Assembly: GCA_003963305.1 (NCBI GenBank)
Contig: RXJR01000032.1
Span: 1 to 64,000 of the forward strand
Source of the DNA: Candidatus Melainabacteria bacterium
GTDB taxonomy: Bacteria; Cyanobacteriota; Vampirovibrionia; Obscuribacterales; Obscuribacteraceae
Reading direction: 5' to 3'
DNA length: 64,000 nt
The translations under genes and the position numbers were made by a program. Shown here piece after piece: positions 48,256 to 56,761 of the stretch. The notes under the pieces were generated by a model that was given only the letters and a program-made list of their open reading frames with translations, made no database searches and had not been told where the DNA came from. How positions within the stretch are numbered: position 1 is the first letter of the stretch; each line of letters starts with the position of its first letter.

Positions 48256-50634
48256 ATGACAGAAAAGCAAACCAAGCTTCAAGATACGACACCAGATGTG
48301 GTGCTAAAGGCTTCTGCCGAAGAGACAGAAGCCAAACCCGGTACTGCCAGAGCTGCTTTGACTGTCTCTGCAAGCAAACATTCACCCGACTCGCTTTACG
48401 ACGAAGATCCCTCCAACATGGTCAGGCAAGCGCGAAAAGTTCGCCCATCGCCAGCCCTGGTCAGCCTGGCTGAAATTTTCGATGTGGGCGTAATCGGAGC
48501 CTTCGGAGCTACCGTTGCAGCCCTGTCGGTAGCTATTATTGCCGCACTTCTGCCAGGCACAGACAAAAGCTTCGCCGCTATCGCAGGATGCGCCTTCGCT
48601 TCCGGACTGGCCGGTTTCTCGATCTTCATGATTTCGGCGCTGATTCCGATCTTCTATCCGCTCGCAGCACTCGCACTGCAAATCGCCAGCGGCACTTTCG
48701 TCGGTACGATTGTTCTCGACGCGATCTGCGCCTGGCTGGGAGCCGATCCTGCCAGTGTTCCGTTAGTAAGCACACTGGGCTCGACGTGGTTGACGATTGT
48801 GTTTTCGTTACTTCCAATTTTCGCCTGCCCTCTCTATTTTGCAATTTCACTCAGCTCAAAATGGCAGACGTCTCTAGGATGGTCCATAGTCGGTTTGATG
48901 GTTTGCGATGAAAACGGCATGCGTCCATCGTTTTCCAAAGCTTGGAATCGAACCTTCTTGCGCTTGTGGTGGCCGATTATGTTTCCCGGCAAACTCAGCT
49001 ACTCAGGACTGATTGATGACTGGGTGGAGGAACACAGCAAAACAGTGCTTGTTCTGAAACCGCAAAATCTGAAAGCGGAGCTTATCAAAGCCAAGGATCA
49101 GGTACAGAAATCAACCGACAAAGTGACTGTGATTGCTCGCAGCGCAGTCATCGGCGCAGGAGCACGGCAGCTTATGGGGCAACGACTGCAAGGAGCTGCG
49201 CTGTCTGCGCAAGCGGTCAAGAAAATGCTGAAACCAGACTGGCAGGCTATTGTTCTGCGCGCTGAATCATATTTCGTGATCATGCTCGGGCTGCTCTTCC
49301 TGGGGCGCTGCAATGCTGCCTTCTGGACGCAGGTTTACTATCACGGTTTCCCGATTACCAGCCACGCAGTCGGCAGCTCGCTTTACTCCTTCTTGAACGA
49401 ACATCCTCAGACGGCGCAGTTCATCCCCATGGGCATAGCGGCGTTCTATCTCTCCCTCCTGATACTGGCACGCCGATCGATTCCGCAAATACTGGAAATG
49501 ACATCGAAAGGCTTTACCCTCAAATCCTCTTCTTTCAAAAAGCGAGGGCTGCAAAAGTGGGAAGATGTCTCGTCGATACATCTAGAGCAGGGCACAGGCA
49601 AAGATCCGGAAGAAAAATGGATGGTTTTTGTAATGAACAATGCCGCGCCTATCAAAGTGCGGCTCGACATTATTCGTTCGATCAGCTCTAAAGAGGAAAT
49701 TCTCAGAGCGCTGGAAAGATGGGCTCCCCATGCGGCAAAAGATTCCGAACTGCTGAGCAGCTTACAGCCGCCGAGCGACTACAGTTATACCGACATTTGG
49801 CTGGAAGCACTGACCGGGCCACCCAAACGGGACAAACTGAAACCGCTTGTAAGCGGTGCCGTCCTGAAAGACAATCAATACAAAGTTACCGACGTCATCG
49901 CCGTTGGCGGTCAGGGGTCAGTTTATCTGGCAAATGATTGCGTTTCAAATGAGGATGTCGTCTTAAAAGAGTTTGTTCTGCCGGTCTACGTAGACCTGAC
50001 GGTGAGAAGAAAAGCAATTGAACGCTTCGAAAAAGAGTCCAGGCTGCTCAAACAACTCGAACATCCCCGAATCGTTAAACTGCTCGACTACTTCGTTGAA
50101 GACTATCGAGCCTACATGGTGCTGGAACATTTGAACGGCAAAAATTTGCACCAGATTGTCAAAGAATCAGGCAAAGTGAACGAAAAAGAAGCACTCTCAC
50201 TGGCACTGCAAATGTGCGAGATTCTCAAGTATCTGCACAGTCAGGAACCACCAGTGGTGCACAGAGATTTCACGCCGGAGAATCTCATACTGGGAACCGA
50301 CGGAACACTAAGATTGATCGATTTTAACGTTGCCCAGACTCTCGATCAGGCGGCCACCACAACAGGAACAGTGGTGGGCAAACCATCGTATCTGGCGCCC
50401 GAGCAATTTCGAGGCGAGCCGATGCCGTCAAGTGATATTTATTCGATGGGTGCAACCCTGGCTTATATTCTCACAGGGGAAGACCCGACCCCAATTTCAC
50501 AATCACACCCGGCTCAGGTCAACCCAGCCGTCAGCGCTGGGCTGGATCAGGTTGTAGCAACCTGTACAAACTACGACAGCGGTTTGCGATATCAATCTAT
50601 TGAAGATATCGAAAATGCGTTGCGGTCCTGCTAA
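48256..50634 (+). CDS. RDD membrane domain fused to atypical Ser/Thr kinase
   Basis: A 792-residue protein. Residues 70-240 hold hydrophobic helices ending in an RDD-like motif (KWQTSLGWSIVGLMVCDENGMRPSFSKAWNRTFLRL). Two further helices lie at about 335-360 and 385-408, then a PH-like stretch (415-500) and SYTDIW. The kinase domain (about 540-790) has GGQGSVYL, ATP-site Lys571, HRDFTPEN with Asp671 (Thr in place of Lys) and DFN at 689-691 where DFG is usual. The gene closes the block and is followed after 13 bases by tRNA-Pro. Confidence 0.85.
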   Translation: MTEKQTKLQDTTPDVVLKASAEETEAKPGTARAALTVSASKHSPDSLYDEDPSNMVRQARKVRPSPALVSLAEIFDVGVIGAFGATVAALSVAIIAALLPGTDKSFAAIAGCAFASGLAGFSIFMISALIPIFYPLAALALQIASGTFVGTIVLDAICAWLGADPASVPLVSTLGSTWLTIVFSLLPIFACPLYFAISLSSKWQTSLGWSIVGLMVCDENGMRPSFSKAWNRTFLRLWWPIMFPGKLSYSGLIDDWVEEHSKTVLVLKPQNLKAELIKAKDQVQKSTDKVTVIARSAVIGAGARQLMGQRLQGAALSAQAVKKMLKPDWQAIVLRAESYFVIMLGLLFLGRCNAAFWTQVYYHGFPITSHAVGSSLYSFLNEHPQTAQFIPMGIAAFYLSLLILARRSIPQILEMTSKGFTLKSSSFKKRGLQKWEDVSSIHLEQGTGKDPEEKWMVFVMNNAAPIKVRLDIIRSISSKEEILRALERWAPHAAKDSELLSSLQPPSDYSYTDIWLEALTGPPKRDKLKPLVSGAVLKDNQYKVTDVIAVGGQGSVYLANDCVSNEDVVLKEFVLPVYVDLTVRRKAIERFEKESRLLKQLEHPRIVKLLDYFVEDYRAYMVLEHLNGKNLHQIVKESGKVNEKEALSLALQMCEILKYLHSQEPPVVHRDFTPENLILGTDGTLRLIDFNVAQTLDQAATTTGTVVGKPSYLAPEQFRGEPMPSSDIYSMGATLAYILTGEDPTPISQSHPAQVNPAVSAGLDQVVATCTNYDSGLRYQSIEDIENALRSC

Positions 50635-50647
50635 AATCAAAACTTAT

Positions 50648-50721
50648 CGGGGCGTAGCGCAGCTTGGTAGCGTGTCCGTTTCGGGTGCGGAAGGCCGGAG
50701 GTTCAAATCCTCTCGCCCCGA
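50648..50721 (+). tRNA. tRNA-Pro (anticodon CGG)
   Basis: Acceptor CGGGGCG pairs with CGCCCCG, with discriminator A. The D arm GCGCAGCTTGGTAGCG, anticodon stem TCCGT/GCGGA (one G-U), loop TTCGGGT with anticodon CGG, and T arm GGAGGTTCAAATCCTCT are complete. C1-G72 is the proline identity pair. CCA is not encoded. It sits between the RDD-kinase gene and ruvA. Confidence 0.96.
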
Positions 50722-50776
50722 GAATTTTTATAAATGAGTAGGATATGCGCTATCCTGCGGGTTCGAGAGCGACCAG

Positions 50777-51403
50777 ATGCTGGCTTATCTGCACGGAACA
50801 ATCGCGCTGAAAGAGATGACAACAGGTCAGGCAGACCGGTTGGTGCTGGATGTAAGTGGGGTCGGGTTCGAACTGACCGTATCGCGGCGCACGCTGATGA
50901 TGCTTGGTTTGCCGGGCGATGAAGCAACTGTGCACACAGCTTTGACGATTCGCGAGACAGAGTGGAACCTGTTTGGCTTCGCAACTCAAGACGAACGCGC
51001 TATCTTTGGGCTGCTGCAGTCAGTCAGCGGCATCGGACCCAAACTGGCTCTGGCACTGGTGGGCACACTTGGTCCACAACAGCTGGCAGAAGCAATTCTT
51101 GCAGGCGACCAGAAAATGATCAGCCAGGCTCCGGGAGTGGGTGCCAAAGTAGCCCAGCGTATTATTCTGGAGTTGAAAGCTAAAATCGAAGACTGGACCA
51201 GACAACGCGGATTGTCTACAGACATGCCGGATGGTTGGAGTTCAATAGCGGAAGAAGTGCGCAATATATTGGAAGGACTGGGTTACACCGGCACCGAAAT
51301 CAATATGGCTCTGAAGAAAGCTCGTGAAGAAAAACTAGACGAAGATGTCGAGTCGTTGGTTCGTTTCAGCTTGAAAGTGCTGGGTGCAGCATCCATCTCC
51401 TAG
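50777..51403 (+). CDS. ruvA: Holliday junction DNA-binding protein RuvA
   Basis: A 208-residue protein, normal length, that binds four-way junctions and loads RuvB. The N-terminal OB fold (MLAYLHGTIALKE, VLDVSGVGFELTVS, LTIRETEWNLFGFAT) is followed by helix-hairpin-helix motifs LLQSVSGIGPKLALALVG and ISQAPGVGAKVAQRIILELK, and the C-terminal RuvB-contact domain EEVRNILEGLGYTGTEINMALKKA. GAGAGCGA precedes the ATG. It is apart from ruvB (22706) and has no ruvC nearby. Confidence 0.96.
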   Translation: MLAYLHGTIALKEMTTGQADRLVLDVSGVGFELTVSRRTLMMLGLPGDEATVHTALTIRETEWNLFGFATQDERAIFGLLQSVSGIGPKLALALVGTLGPQQLAEAILAGDQKMISQAPGVGAKVAQRIILELKAKIEDWTRQRGLSTDMPDGWSSIAEEVRNILEGLGYTGTEINMALKKAREEKLDEDVESLVRFSLKVLGAASIS

Positions 51404-51430
51404 GCGAATGCGCTCAGCAGAGGCTCTCTA

Positions 51431-52180
51431 GTGAACAATTCTGTGCCTGCCACTGTCAAACCAAACAAGAAAAACATGCTCGCGTTTCGCGGTGCAATGC
51501 TTGGATTCGTCGTTGGCACCGGCATCTCGATTGTACCCGTCTGCGGCATCCGCCGCACCATGGCTCTGATCGCGAGCGAGCCGGCCCAGGCGATTTTTTT
51601 TGTTGAATGGATTCTTGCCTGCGCCATTACAGGCGGTGCACTGCTACCCAAATTCATCCAGGCGCATGAGCCGGCAGTCAAAGAAACTCAGCCTGTAAAT
51701 CTTGCCCAGGCACTGTTCAAGAGACTGCTGATGCCACTGGGCTCCCTTATTTTCTTGCTTCTGTATTTTGCAGCAAGCGCTCTCTGTCAGCGGCTGAACA
51801 TGGGCGTCGTTCACGGCGGCACTCTCACCACGCAGATATTACAGTACACAGGTCTGGCGCTCACCACCTTCGGTCTTGCTACACATAGCTATGCGCTGTT
51901 AGCACCGGCACGTTCAATAGTTGTCTCCGAAAATGAAACAACTTGCAGTCAAACCGCTGTTTTAAGCCTCAGACATCCATGCTTTTTCGCAGCCCTGGTG
52001 ACGCTCACAGGACTGCCTCTGGTGATGGGCACATGGTATCCACTCTTTGCTATTCCAGGAATCTTTATTGTGTTCAAGTGGATTGCAACCGAACAAGAAA
52101 GGAACTTGCGTGAGAGATTGGGAGCGAATTATGAAGAGTTCCAGGCAAAAACCAAAATGTTACTGCCATACTTATATTGA
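51431..52180 (+). CDS. ICMT/PEMT-like membrane methyltransferase-family protein
   Basis: A 249-residue protein with a GTG start and about six membrane helices. The C-terminal part has the isoprenylcysteine carboxyl methyltransferase-like pattern: LRHPCFFAALVTLTGLPLVMG, then a helix and EQERNLRERLGANYEEFQAKTKMLLPYLY, with the RHP and E...G-x-x-Y residues that hold S-adenosylmethionine. The acceptor substrate in bacteria of this type is usually unknown. It follows ruvA by 27 bases on the same strand. Confidence 0.75.
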   Translation: MNNSVPATVKPNKKNMLAFRGAMLGFVVGTGISIVPVCGIRRTMALIASEPAQAIFFVEWILACAITGGALLPKFIQAHEPAVKETQPVNLAQALFKRLLMPLGSLIFLLLYFAASALCQRLNMGVVHGGTLTTQILQYTGLALTTFGLATHSYALLAPARSIVVSENETTCSQTAVLSLRHPCFFAALVTLTGLPLVMGTWYPLFAIPGIFIVFKWIATEQERNLRERLGANYEEFQAKTKMLLPYLY

Positions 52181-52222
52181 AGAACGGTTTCGCCTGACGA
52201 CCAACTGAAGCCGTAAAGAACA

Positions 52223-52477
52223 GTGAAAGCAATGCCAGACTCACCACAACACGTTCCCAACCAGATTCTACTGATGATCAAGTCCGCCACAAGCGACCAG
52301 GAGGCCGCAGCGGCTATTGCAAAATGCGGCGGTGTAATTATCAAACAAAACTCGAACGGAAGACTGAGAAGCGTCCTGATAGAAGCGAAAGATGTTGAAA
52401 GCACTATCGAACAGCTGAAGCTATCAAACTGTTTTGATGCAATTCAACCGAACTACATAAGCAAAATACCGGAATAA
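52223..52477 (+). CDS. Stand-alone subtilase-propeptide-like (I9-type) protein
   Basis: An 84-residue protein with a GTG start and no signal peptide. It aligns along its whole length with the propeptide of the subtilase at 54951: VPNQILLMIKSATSDQE against VPNQILVMVHPGSDKDE, NGRL against NGKL, and CFDAIQPNYISK against LFDAVQRNVISR. Propeptides of S8 proteases fold the enzyme and inhibit it; free copies act as inhibitors or chaperones in other organisms. It lies in the same direction as, and 2.5 kb upstream of, the protease gene. Cytosolic location would make it a guard against premature activity, but this is inference. Confidence 0.7.
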   Translation: MKAMPDSPQHVPNQILLMIKSATSDQEAAAAIAKCGGVIIKQNSNGRLRSVLIEAKDVESTIEQLKLSNCFDAIQPNYISKIPE

Positions 52478-52478
52478 G

Positions 52479-53123
52479 TCAGTTGGTGAAGTAAAAGAGC
52501 GACGATTCCCGGCCTGAAGGTTGAGATTGCAGAAAAATGTGCATCGTCGAGCGAATACCGGTTTCTGGCTGTATTTCGTAAGGAAAGAAGTTGAACTGAC
52601 CGAGATCGCTGCGCACCAGATCAAAAATGTCCGACGGCACGTAAACAGTGCTCACCATCGCCTGCTTTAAACCAGTATCAAGCATAAGGCGAACGATGGC
52701 GTTAGCGACAGCGCAGTGACTGTTTCCCATATTGGAGTTGGGTCTGAAATAGATAACGCCCTGCTGACCGGAGTCAATGTCGAGCGTGTGCACCTTGCGA
52801 CACCCGATTGGTCTGCATTCGTGATACCACAGCTCTTCGTAGGCGACGGCGGCATAAGACGACCGCTCGCGCCCCAGGCGCGGTGTGAGGCGATACGCAA
52901 CTTTTACTTTACTGACTGGATGCAGTCCAGAACTCGGGAAACTAAGAAAGTTTTTCATCTCAGTGGTATCAGCCATGATGACCCAGTCGAAACGCTTATT
53001 CATCGTGTCATCGGAAAAGTCATCAACATCCTCACTATCCTGTGCAGCAGTCAAACCACCAGGCAGTGAAAGCAAGAGAATGAATGCGAATAAAAGCGGA
53101 AAGAACCTGACCGCTCTATTCAT
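52479..53123 (-). CDS. Exported protein coupled to TadE-like gene
   Basis: A 214-residue protein. The ATG at 53123 begins a clear signal peptide (NRAVRFFPLLFAFILLLSLPGGLTA). The mature part has three Cys (HECRPIGCRK and HCAVANAIV) and a DSGQQGVIYFRPNSNMG segment. It overlaps the end of the TadE-like gene by 8 bases (ATGAATAG), so the two are translationally coupled. Its stop codon is next to that of the propeptide-like gene on the other strand. Family unknown; secretion or pilus-related work is suggested only by the neighbour. Confidence 0.65.
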   Translation of the reverse strand: MNRAVRFFPLLFAFILLLSLPGGLTAAQDSEDVDDFSDDTMNKRFDWVIMADTTEMKNFLSFPSSGLHPVSKVKVAYRLTPRLGRERSSYAAVAYEELWYHECRPIGCRKVHTLDIDSGQQGVIYFRPNSNMGNSHCAVANAIVRLMLDTGLKQAMVSTVYVPSDIFDLVRSDLGQFNFFPYEIQPETGIRSTMHIFLQSQPSGRESSLFYFTN

Positions 53124-53673
53124 TGATGAAGTAACCTTTGGTGATCGGATTGCGCCCGAGGTTCTCCCACGGTGAAGTGGCAGAAATTCTAAACGGAACA
53201 GGCTCAGTGAGCCCGATAGCACTGACGCCCATGTAACGCAGCAAGATAGCAGGGGAGATTTGACAATCGACTGAGAGCTCGAGAATGTACTCGCAAGGAT
53301 TTTTGGGTCCCTCAGGCAGCCATGCTTTCGGTATCTTTCTCGGCTCGGTGATTACAATCCGCTCGTTGGGAGTATTATTCTGAGTTATAACCAACCTCAA
53401 AACAATGTTCTTTGGCTGCACTCCACCCAGCCTGATCAGTCTGGTCTCAAGTGAAGGGTCGGCGTCCATGACGGCGAAAGATTGACTGAGACTTTCACAC
53501 AGCGACAACTTCCGGGCATAGGTACCGATTAGTTCCTGAGCCAGGAAGTATCGAACCGGCATGATGCCCAGGTCGAGCAACGGAATAAAGAACAAAAATA
53601 CAAGCAAAATCAGCGCGGCAGCAAATTCTGTGATTTGCTGACCTTTGTTACGTCGAATTTTTACGCGTATCAT
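53116..53673 (-). CDS. TadE-like pseudopilin protein
   Basis: A 185-residue protein if begun at the ATG at 53673; an upstream frame to 53733 would overlap the divergent gene. The N-terminus is a classic TadE/TadG pattern: a short basic stretch (MIRVKIRRNKGQQ), ITEFAAALILLVFLFFIPLLDLG with the Glu near the start of the hydrophobic helix, and then an outside domain rich in beta segments. TadE-like minor pseudopilins belong to Flp/Tad pilus or type II-like secretion systems; the ATPase and platform genes are not in the window. Confidence 0.65.
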   Translation of the reverse strand: MIRVKIRRNKGQQITEFAAALILLVFLFFIPLLDLGIMPVRYFLAQELIGTYARKLSLCESLSQSFAVMDADPSLETRLIRLGGVQPKNIVLRLVITQNNTPNERIVITEPRKIPKAWLPEGPKNPCEYILELSVDCQISPAILLRYMGVSAIGLTEPVPFRISATSPWENLGRNPITKGYFINE

Positions 53674-53713
53674 GCGGCGCCGTGCTTTGATAGAATCTGC
53701 ATCAGAATAACAT

Positions 53714-54661
53714 GTGACGTCACCCACGCCCACGGTCTCCTTAATGACAGCTCGTTCAACCAGGCTATCTCCGCGCTTTGTAAGAAATCAGCAGGGCAGC
53801 ATGCTGACCATGACGACGATGGTCATTGGTCTTGTGCTCCTGGCTTGCTTGATTGGCTTTGGATTCTACTTGTTGCTGGCCCAGCAGAAAAAAGGCCAGC
53901 ATGAGGCTGACAACTTAACCCTGGCGGTTGCAGAGTCGCTTAATAAAGATGACAAAATCGGGCAGATGAACAACGTCGTCGCCAGGTGCAGAGAGCTTGT
54001 CTTCGTATCCAGGCAAAACGCTAATGCGGCGTCGGAGGAACGAAACCAGATCCTCGCACCTCTGGCTAACCAGCTTCTGGATGAGTCAAGAAGCAGCGCC
54101 CAGTTCGTCGAAGCCGAGCGAAAGAACGAAATCGCCTACATTACGAAGAAAGCTCGCGAATCAGTCGAACGCTACAACTTGAACACCCACACAGAATCTA
54201 CGTTCACTTTGCCCTGGTTTAAAACTTATGACCCACACGTGCAAGACGTCTACCTGGGCTACATCGATAAAGTTCAGTCGAACGTAACCAACACTGATGT
54301 CATCCCTGAGCTGCGTGAGCACGACGAGAAACAGAAATACTTCGAAAAGGGCAGTCAACTTTATCGCGGAAATATTGACGCTAAGCTGCCTTCACCTGAC
54401 AGTGACCTGATCTTCAAAATTTCATCGCTTCCGGCAGACGTAGAAAAATCTGTTTCGCCACCAAGGCTTACAAATCCGGAAGTATTCGTAAAACTGGCAC
54501 CACTGTTTCTTGACGCCAAGTATACAGACCAGCGTAAAGCAGACCAGATACCCTCCGCTGTGGAGATTTTCGCGAACATGGATGTATCGATGAAAACCGG
54601 AAATCAGCAGGTTCGAATCGGCTCCACAGCTACCACAAATGGTGGACAGCCAATCCCGTAA
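53714..54661 (+). CDS. TadG-like membrane protein
   Basis: A 315-residue protein. A basic N-terminus with RNQQGSMLTMTTMVIGLVLLACLIGFGFYLLLAQQ, one helix of the Tad-G/vWA-less type, is followed by a long polar extracytoplasmic domain (ADNLTLAVAESLNKDDKIGQ, then about 260 residues). The start is either the GTG at 53714 or the ATG at 53744; neither has a strong ribosome site. It is divergent from the TadE-like gene and shares its short promoter region, so the pair is probably co-regulated. Confidence 0.6.
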   Translation: MTSPTPTVSLMTARSTRLSPRFVRNQQGSMLTMTTMVIGLVLLACLIGFGFYLLLAQQKKGQHEADNLTLAVAESLNKDDKIGQMNNVVARCRELVFVSRQNANAASEERNQILAPLANQLLDESRSSAQFVEAERKNEIAYITKKARESVERYNLNTHTESTFTLPWFKTYDPHVQDVYLGYIDKVQSNVTNTDVIPELREHDEKQKYFEKGSQLYRGNIDAKLPSPDSDLIFKISSLPADVEKSVSPPRLTNPEVFVKLAPLFLDAKYTDQRKADQIPSAVEIFANMDVSMKTGNQQVRIGSTATTNGGQPIP

Positions 54662-54950
54662 GGCTCCACCCTCGAAAGAACGAGTCGTCGAAAAGTTCTG
54701 CAGACAGCGAAAGTGGAGCACCTGGAAAAGTGCTCCAACCTCACAAGGCACCAAATATGGTGCAAAAACGAGCTCGAACCGGACGTTCTCAACCCAGATT
54801 CCAAAAGCTCATCTGTGAAAGCGGGCGGCAATTATGACGAATTGTCAACAGGTGGATATTGAATCTACCGGGTCACCCCCAGTGTGCCAGTGTACAAGCT
54901 CTGCAGGCACGAGGTATACTCGCAAAAGCTTTGGTGTTCGAGGATTGGCA
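54662..54950. other. Intergenic region with hairpin before the subtilase gene
   Basis: No real gene is seen. A hairpin of 8 bp at 54714-54721 and 54730-54737 (TGGAGCAC facing GTGCTCCA, loop CTGGAAAA) has no T-run after it, so it is not a standard terminator. Confidence 0.3.
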
Positions 54951-56369
54951 ATGAAAAACTTTGGTCGCGATCAGATCAGTCGTTTCGCTCTCACAGTAGC
55001 GATGGTACCCGGGATCACTCTGTGCGTCGTCTCAATGGCGAAGGCACAGTCAACTAAACCGAATACTCCCGAATCCGTACCGAATCAGATCCTCGTAATG
55101 GTTCATCCTGGCTCAGACAAAGATGAAGTCAGCAATGCACTGAAGGAATTGAACGGTAAAGTTGTGCGGACGATGACCAACGGCAAGCTTGTTTGCAACG
55201 TCATCGAAGTGCCAGCCGGTAAAACAGACGAAAGCATTCAAAAACTGACCAAAGAGAAGAAGCTGTTTGATGCTGTGCAGCGCAACGTGATCAGTAGACT
55301 GCAGAACCATCAGCACTTCCCACCACCGCCACCTCCACCTCCACCTCCGCCTCCACCACCTCCTCCTCCTCCACCGCCACCACCTCCACCTCCACCTCCA
55401 CCTCCACCACCTCCTCCACCTCCGCCACCCCCTCCTCCGCCACCACCACCGGGGAATTTCCCTAATGGCGCGCCGAACGACCCAGGCTACAGCTCGCAGT
55501 ATCATCACGGCGTGATGAACGTACCGACTGGCTGGGCGAATGGAGGCTCCGGTCAGGGCGTCACAGTGGGAGTGATCGACAGCGGTGTGATCGGCTCTGA
55601 AATTGACCTGTCCGGAAAAGTAGATGCAGGCTTCAACGAAAGAAAGGGTTCCGGTCCTGGAAACACAGACCAGACACCAGGTCCGAACGCGTTCTACCAC
55701 GGCACATTCGTCTCGACATGCTCGATGGGTAACACCAACAACGGCATCCTCGGCGCATCGCCGGCGTATCAAGCCAACATCATTCCGGTGAATGTGTTCG
55801 ATAATCAGAGCTCAACGACCGATGCCGACATCATCAACGCTCTCTTCTATCTGGAAGGGCGCAACGTCAAGCTGATTAACTTGAGCGTAAATGCCAGCGT
55901 GCCATACACGTTTGCAAACTCGAGAATCCATCCAGCTTTGACCACTGCACTGGCTGACTTCTACAACAACCACAACGGCTTGCTCTTCAATGCGGCAGGA
56001 AACGATGGCAGAAGCGATTCAAGCCCACGGACCAACAACCTGATCGTTATCTCGTCGGTCACAAGTACGTCTACGCTTTCTTCGTTCTCCAACTATGGAG
56101 GTCCGGTCTGGTTTGCAGCACCCGGTACCAGCATAGTCTCGGGTGACGGCACGAACAAATTGAGCACCGCCAGCGGAACGTCATTCGCATCACCACTTGC
56201 GATGAGCGTTGCTGCCCAGATCTGGGGACTGCGCCCCAATCTGACAAACGCCCAGGTGCTCAGCATCATGCAGTCGACGGCTACAAAACCGGCAGGTTAT
56301 ACACAAGCTAAATTCGGTTACGGCATCGTCAATTCCGGCGCTGCTGTGCAAAAGGCACTTACCTTTTAA
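54951..56369 (+). CDS. Secreted S8 subtilase with 44-proline linker
   Basis: A 472-residue protease. The ATG at 54951 follows GAGG and gives a signal peptide (RFALTVAMVPGITLCVVSMAKAQ). Residues 36-120 are an I9-type propeptide (VPNQILVMVHPGSDKDE to FDAVQRNVISRLQ). Residues 124-167 are 44 prolines in a row. The catalytic domain follows with Asp210 (GVIDSGV), His250 (YHGTFVS), the oxyanion Asn of NAAGNDG and Ser411 (SGTSFASP), all in place. It should be active outside the cell after the propeptide is removed. The upstream frame from 54834 lacks a signal and is rejected. Confidence 0.92.
   Translation: MKNFGRDQISRFALTVAMVPGITLCVVSMAKAQSTKPNTPESVPNQILVMVHPGSDKDEVSNALKELNGKVVRTMTNGKLVCNVIEVPAGKTDESIQKLTKEKKLFDAVQRNVISRLQNHQHFPPPPPPPPPPPPPPPPPPPPPPPPPPPPPPPPPPPPPPPPPPPPGNFPNGAPNDPGYSSQYHHGVMNVPTGWANGGSGQGVTVGVIDSGVIGSEIDLSGKVDAGFNERKGSGPGNTDQTPGPNAFYHGTFVSTCSMGNTNNGILGASPAYQANIIPVNVFDNQSSTTDADIINALFYLEGRNVKLINLSVNASVPYTFANSRIHPALTTALADFYNNHNGLLFNAAGNDGRSDSSPRTNNLIVISSVTSTSTLSSFSNYGGPVWFAAPGTSIVSGDGTNKLSTASGTSFASPLAMSVAAQIWGLRPNLTNAQVLSIMQSTATKPAGYTQAKFGYGIVNSGAAVQKALTF
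55320..55451. repeat. CCN codon tract encoding 44 prolines
   Basis: Every codon in this 132-base stretch is CCA, CCT, CCG or CCC, with CCA and CCT dominating. Mixed codons suggest selection for the protein rather than recent slippage. Opposite-strand Arg/Trp-rich frames here are artefacts. Confidence 0.95.
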
Positions 56370-56539
56370 AAACCTAATTTACATTTTCAGATGACAAGGG
56401 GTGCATCCACTTGGGAAGCCCCTACAATAGGCTCAACGGTGCGAAGCAAAGTTGCGAATGCATCGGAAGTCTTATCGCCGCGAGCGATACACTGAACAAC
56501 CATGCGCGTGAGCAGCACGCCAGCAAAGGAGATACAGCG

Positions 56540-56761
56540 ATGATGAATGAACTACCATTAACAAAGGATGAGCGTCTTTGTCTCCAAGCATGGTTCAGAC
56601 AGGCAATAGTGCAACTAGAGCGTGAAGAAGTCACAGCCAGACTTCTAAAAGAACACGCCGCCGAAGCAGCTTGCGAAGACGGTCACAGATCACCGGTCAT
56701 CCGTCGTCGCAGCCGTCGCAGCACCTTCTCGCACGTCAGCCAGTTCGCAAAAGCTAGATAA
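56540..56761 (+). CDS. Small basic protein, 73 residues
   Basis: The ATG at 56540 follows AAGGAG at a good distance, which sets the start. The first 40 residues form an amphipathic helix pair (LTKDERLCLQAWFRQAIVQLEREEVTARLLKEHAAE) and the end is strongly basic (SPVIRRRSRRSTFSHVSQFAKAR), so binding to nucleic acid is possible. It is followed by a strong terminator. No family is recognised. An earlier frame from 56411 lacks a ribosome site. Confidence 0.7.
   Translation: MMNELPLTKDERLCLQAWFRQAIVQLEREEVTARLLKEHAAEAACEDGHRSPVIRRRSRRSTFSHVSQFAKAR

Noticed and set aside
54834-54950. 39-residue extension of the subtilase
   Set aside because: It would bury the signal peptide; GAGG before 54951 fits better.
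55113-55772. Minus-strand frame rich in Trp and Arg
   Set aside because: The composition comes only from reading the opposite strand of the proline tract.
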